Shown here: positions 32,906-36,054 of the stretch, one piece after another
Layout of the letters: the number at the start of each line of letters is the position of its first letter
Position numbering within the stretch: the first letter of the stretch is position 1
NCBI GenBank assembly: GCA_017516925.1
Contig: JAFXAQ010000057.1
Span: forward strand, 1-36,054
Source: Oscillospiraceae bacterium
GTDB lineage: Bacteria > Bacillota > Clostridia > Oscillospirales > Oscillospiraceae
DNA length: 36,054 bases
Direction: 5' to 3'
The notes under the pieces: model-generated
Databases searched by the model: none
The model's input: the letters and a program-made list of their open reading frames with translations, nothing else
What the model was told of the DNA's origin: nothing
Made by a program: the position numbers and the translations under genes

Positions 32906-33008
32906 GGGGAAATCCTTGATTATCAATATGTTTTTCATTATTTTGTACAAAAAAGATATGCTGCAAAGGCAGTTTACAAATATTTCACGAAAATTACGCA
33001 AAAAAGAC

Positions 33009-33036
33009 TTGCTTTTTTACGCTTCTGTGGTATACT
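33009..33036 (+). promoter_or_regulatory. Promoter of groES-groEL
   Basis: TTGCTT (33009-33014), 16-nt spacer, TATACT (33031-33036). The start site should fall within or just before the CIRCE operator that follows. Confidence 0.8.
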
Positions 33037-33041
33037 TGGTT

Positions 33042-33068
33042 TTAGCACTCAGGATTATAGAGTGCTAA
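33042..33068 (+). promoter_or_regulatory. CIRCE operator (HrcA binding site)
   Basis: TTAGCACTC-N9-GAGTGCTAA, a perfect match to the CIRCE consensus, begins 5 nt after the -10 of the groES promoter. It predicts heat-shock control by the HrcA repressor, whose gene is not in this window. Confidence 0.98.
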
Positions 33069-33130
33069 CAGCTACATAGATAACTGCGGCTCAGCCGCAA
33101 TCTAGAATAACCGTTTAGGAGGAATTGACT

Positions 33131-33391
33131 ATGAAACTCAAACCCATGGCAGACAACCTGCTGCTGAAGCAGGCCGAGGCAATGGAAACCACCGCTTCCG
33201 GCATCATTCTTGCCGCTGCCAAGGAAAAGCCCGCTTTTTATGAGGTAATCTCCGCAGGTCCCGACGTAAAGGGCATTGCTGCCGGTGACCGTGTGGTCGT
33301 TGGCAACTACACTGGCAGCGACATCAAGCTGGACGGCGTTGACTACAAGTTTGTAAAGCTGGAAGATGTTCTGGCTGTTGTGACTGACTAA
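33131..33391 (+). CDS. groES: Co-chaperonin GroES
   Basis: The 86-aa lid of the GroEL chaperonin begins MKLKPMADNLLLKQAEAMETTASGIIL, where SGIIL is the mobile loop that binds GroEL. Then come YEVISAGPDV, GDRVVVGNYTG (roof and core strands) and a DVLAVV ending. It is slightly shorter than the usual 94-97 aa. ATG 33131 has AGGAGG 9 nt upstream; a TTG at 33125 is nearer the site and less likely. It is followed 19 nt later by groEL and both are under CIRCE control. Confidence 0.95.
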   Translation: MKLKPMADNLLLKQAEAMETTASGIILAAAKEKPAFYEVISAGPDVKGIAAGDRVVVGNYTGSDIKLDGVDYKFVKLEDVLAVVTD

Positions 33392-33404
33392 TTAAATGAG
33401 GTGA

Positions 33405-35042
<1,638 letters not shown>

Positions 35043-35054
35043 GCTATACGAAAC

Positions 35055-35094
35055 AACGCCGAGAAGGAAATTTCCTTCCCGGCGTTTTCTTTTC
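35055..35094. terminator. Terminator after groEL
   Basis: AACGCCGAGAAGGAAA (35055-35070) / TTTCCTTCCCGGCGTT (35071-35086) forms a stem with one mismatch, followed by TTCTTTT. It lies in the 57-bp gap between the convergent groEL and DegV genes and may act for both. Confidence 0.9.
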
Positions 35095-35099
35095 TAAAA

Positions 35100-35933
35100 T
35101 TAACCCTTTTCGAAGCCCAGCAGGATACCGCCACGCTCGGCGTAAAAGCTGCAAAGACCTCTTGTTTCATAAATCTCGATGTCGGCAGCCGGGTACACTT
35201 CCCGCACCGCCTGAGAGAGCATTTCCGCAAAGGGCAGGTTTTCGCAGTGCGCCATGGCAATTTTGCCTCCCTGGTAGCCGGATTTTTCCAGCTTTTCCAG
35301 GAACTTTTTAATCGTTGCCTTGTCGCCCCGGCATTTGTCCAGAACATCGATTGTTCCATGGTCCGATGCCGTTGCCATAATCCGAATACCCAGCATACCG
35401 CCCAGCTTTGCAACCGTCTTATTCACACGTCCGTTTTGGGCAAAATTATGGAAGGATTGCAGGCAGAAGAAAATGGCGGTTTGCTTCATATAAGCTTCAC
35501 CACGCTGACAGATTTCGTCAAAAGACAACTCTGACGCAATATCCTCTGCCAGCTTTTTGGCAAGCATCCGCACCTCCGGACCGGCGCTGAGGGTGTCAAA
35601 CACGTGGATTTTGGCATCGGGGCATTCTTCCCGGTAAAGCTCCGCAGCTGTAACCGCTGCGCCGTAGGTACCGGAAATATTGCTGCTCAAAGTCACCACA
35701 AAAATTTCCTCTGCCCCTTGATATGCCTGCAGCCATGCCTCCACATTGGGACAGGCGGTATAGGAACGCCTGTTATAACCCGCCATATAATCCAGCATCT
35801 GGGTAACATCCAGCGCTTCATCATCCGTAAAGGACCTTTCATCGGTGGCAATGGTCAGCGGCACCGATGTAAAATTCAGTTCGCCCAAGGCAAACAAGTC
35901 AACCGAGGAATCGGCAATCAGTTTTCTTTTCAT
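35100..35933 (-). CDS. DegV family fatty-acid-binding protein
   Basis: The 277-aa protein has the DegV family N-terminus (KLIADSSVDL, VPLTI), the lipid-pocket signature TLSSNISGTYGAA, and the C-terminal domain with CLQSFHNFAQNGRV and KLGGMLGIRI. DegV proteins (FakB in staphylococci) hold a fatty acid for phosphorylation by FakA. The usual TSQPS motif is replaced by TACPN, so the lipid contact differs. ATG 35931-35933 has a GGAAAG site upstream. No fakA-type kinase gene is near. It is probably the only gene of its unit in the window; no clear promoter was found in 35934-36054. Confidence 0.9.
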   Translation of the reverse strand: MKRKLIADSSVDLFALGELNFTSVPLTIATDERSFTDDEALDVTQMLDYMAGYNRRSYTACPNVEAWLQAYQGAEEIFVVTLSSNISGTYGAAVTAAELYREECPDAKIHVFDTLSAGPEVRMLAKKLAEDIASELSFDEICQRGEAYMKQTAIFFCLQSFHNFAQNGRVNKTVAKLGGMLGIRIMATASDHGTIDVLDKCRGDKATIKKFLEKLEKSGYQGGKIAMAHCENLPFAEMLSQAVREVYPAADIEIYETRGLCSFYAERGGILLGFEKG

Positions 35934-36054
35934 TGTTCTTTCCTTTCCGTCTTCGAACTATGCACAAAGAATACCATAGCTTGCCCCAAAAAGCCACCTA
36001 CCATCATGAGAATCCTTCCGTAACAGCCTCTACCGTCGGTAGAAATCATAACCC

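Overview
The window looks like chromosomal DNA of a gut-type, Gram-positive-lineage anaerobe in Clostridia, probably Oscillospiraceae or Ruminococcaceae. This is an inference from four things: about 53% GC by eye, strong AGGAGG ribosome binding sites with frequent TTG starts, CIRCE-controlled groESL, and lineage-typical gene types (QueT, HemW, DUF4886 lipoprotein, REP-type transposase, four-helix-bundle element). No phage, plasmid, CRISPR array, tRNA or rRNA was seen.

Layout. 1-151: the 3' end of tsf (EF-Ts) with its terminator. 281-6561: a five-gene oligopeptide-type ABC importer operon (lipoprotein receptor, two permeases, two ATPases) with short overlaps. 6668-8954, minus strand: a strong promoter, a preQ1-I-like riboswitch with terminator, queT, an LPG-synthase-C/DUF2156 acyltransferase-like gene and a GNAT gene. 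9074-20489, minus strand: two very large secreted paralogues (2203 and 1353 aa). They are built from tandem modules (a CxxC-x5-W knuckle, an HYYL-type strand, an LNG strand, then a beta-helix-like stretch) and share a C-terminal region, promoter, leader and terminator. The 740 bp between them is full of decayed palindromic repeats.

20797-24083: an operon with a 48-aa membrane protein, ruvC, ruvA and ruvB. A 407-bp element with 31-bp inverted termini and a four-helix-bundle gene sits between ruvC and ruvA, and a REP-associated transposase sits between ruvA and ruvB. The transposase carries two inverted copies of a 26-bp GC-rich repeat inside its own reading frame. 24134-24592: a zinc-ribbon protein behind a perfect consensus promoter. 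24596-27727, minus: lepA then hemW. 27822-30032: the primary sigma factor followed at 14 nt by a DUF4886 lipoprotein. 30034-32905, minus: minD, an MgsA-like gene lacking recognisable catalytic acids, hisS and a 91-aa unknown. 33009-35094: groES-groEL under a perfect CIRCE. 35100-35933, minus: a DegV-family protein.

The best candidates for under-described biology are the giant modular secreted pair with its conserved leader, the transposase with repeats embedded in its reading frame, the TIR-flanked four-helix-bundle element, and the preQ1 leader whose aptamer strand can re-pair next to the Shine-Dalgarno. All assignments come from reading motifs by eye; no database search was run.
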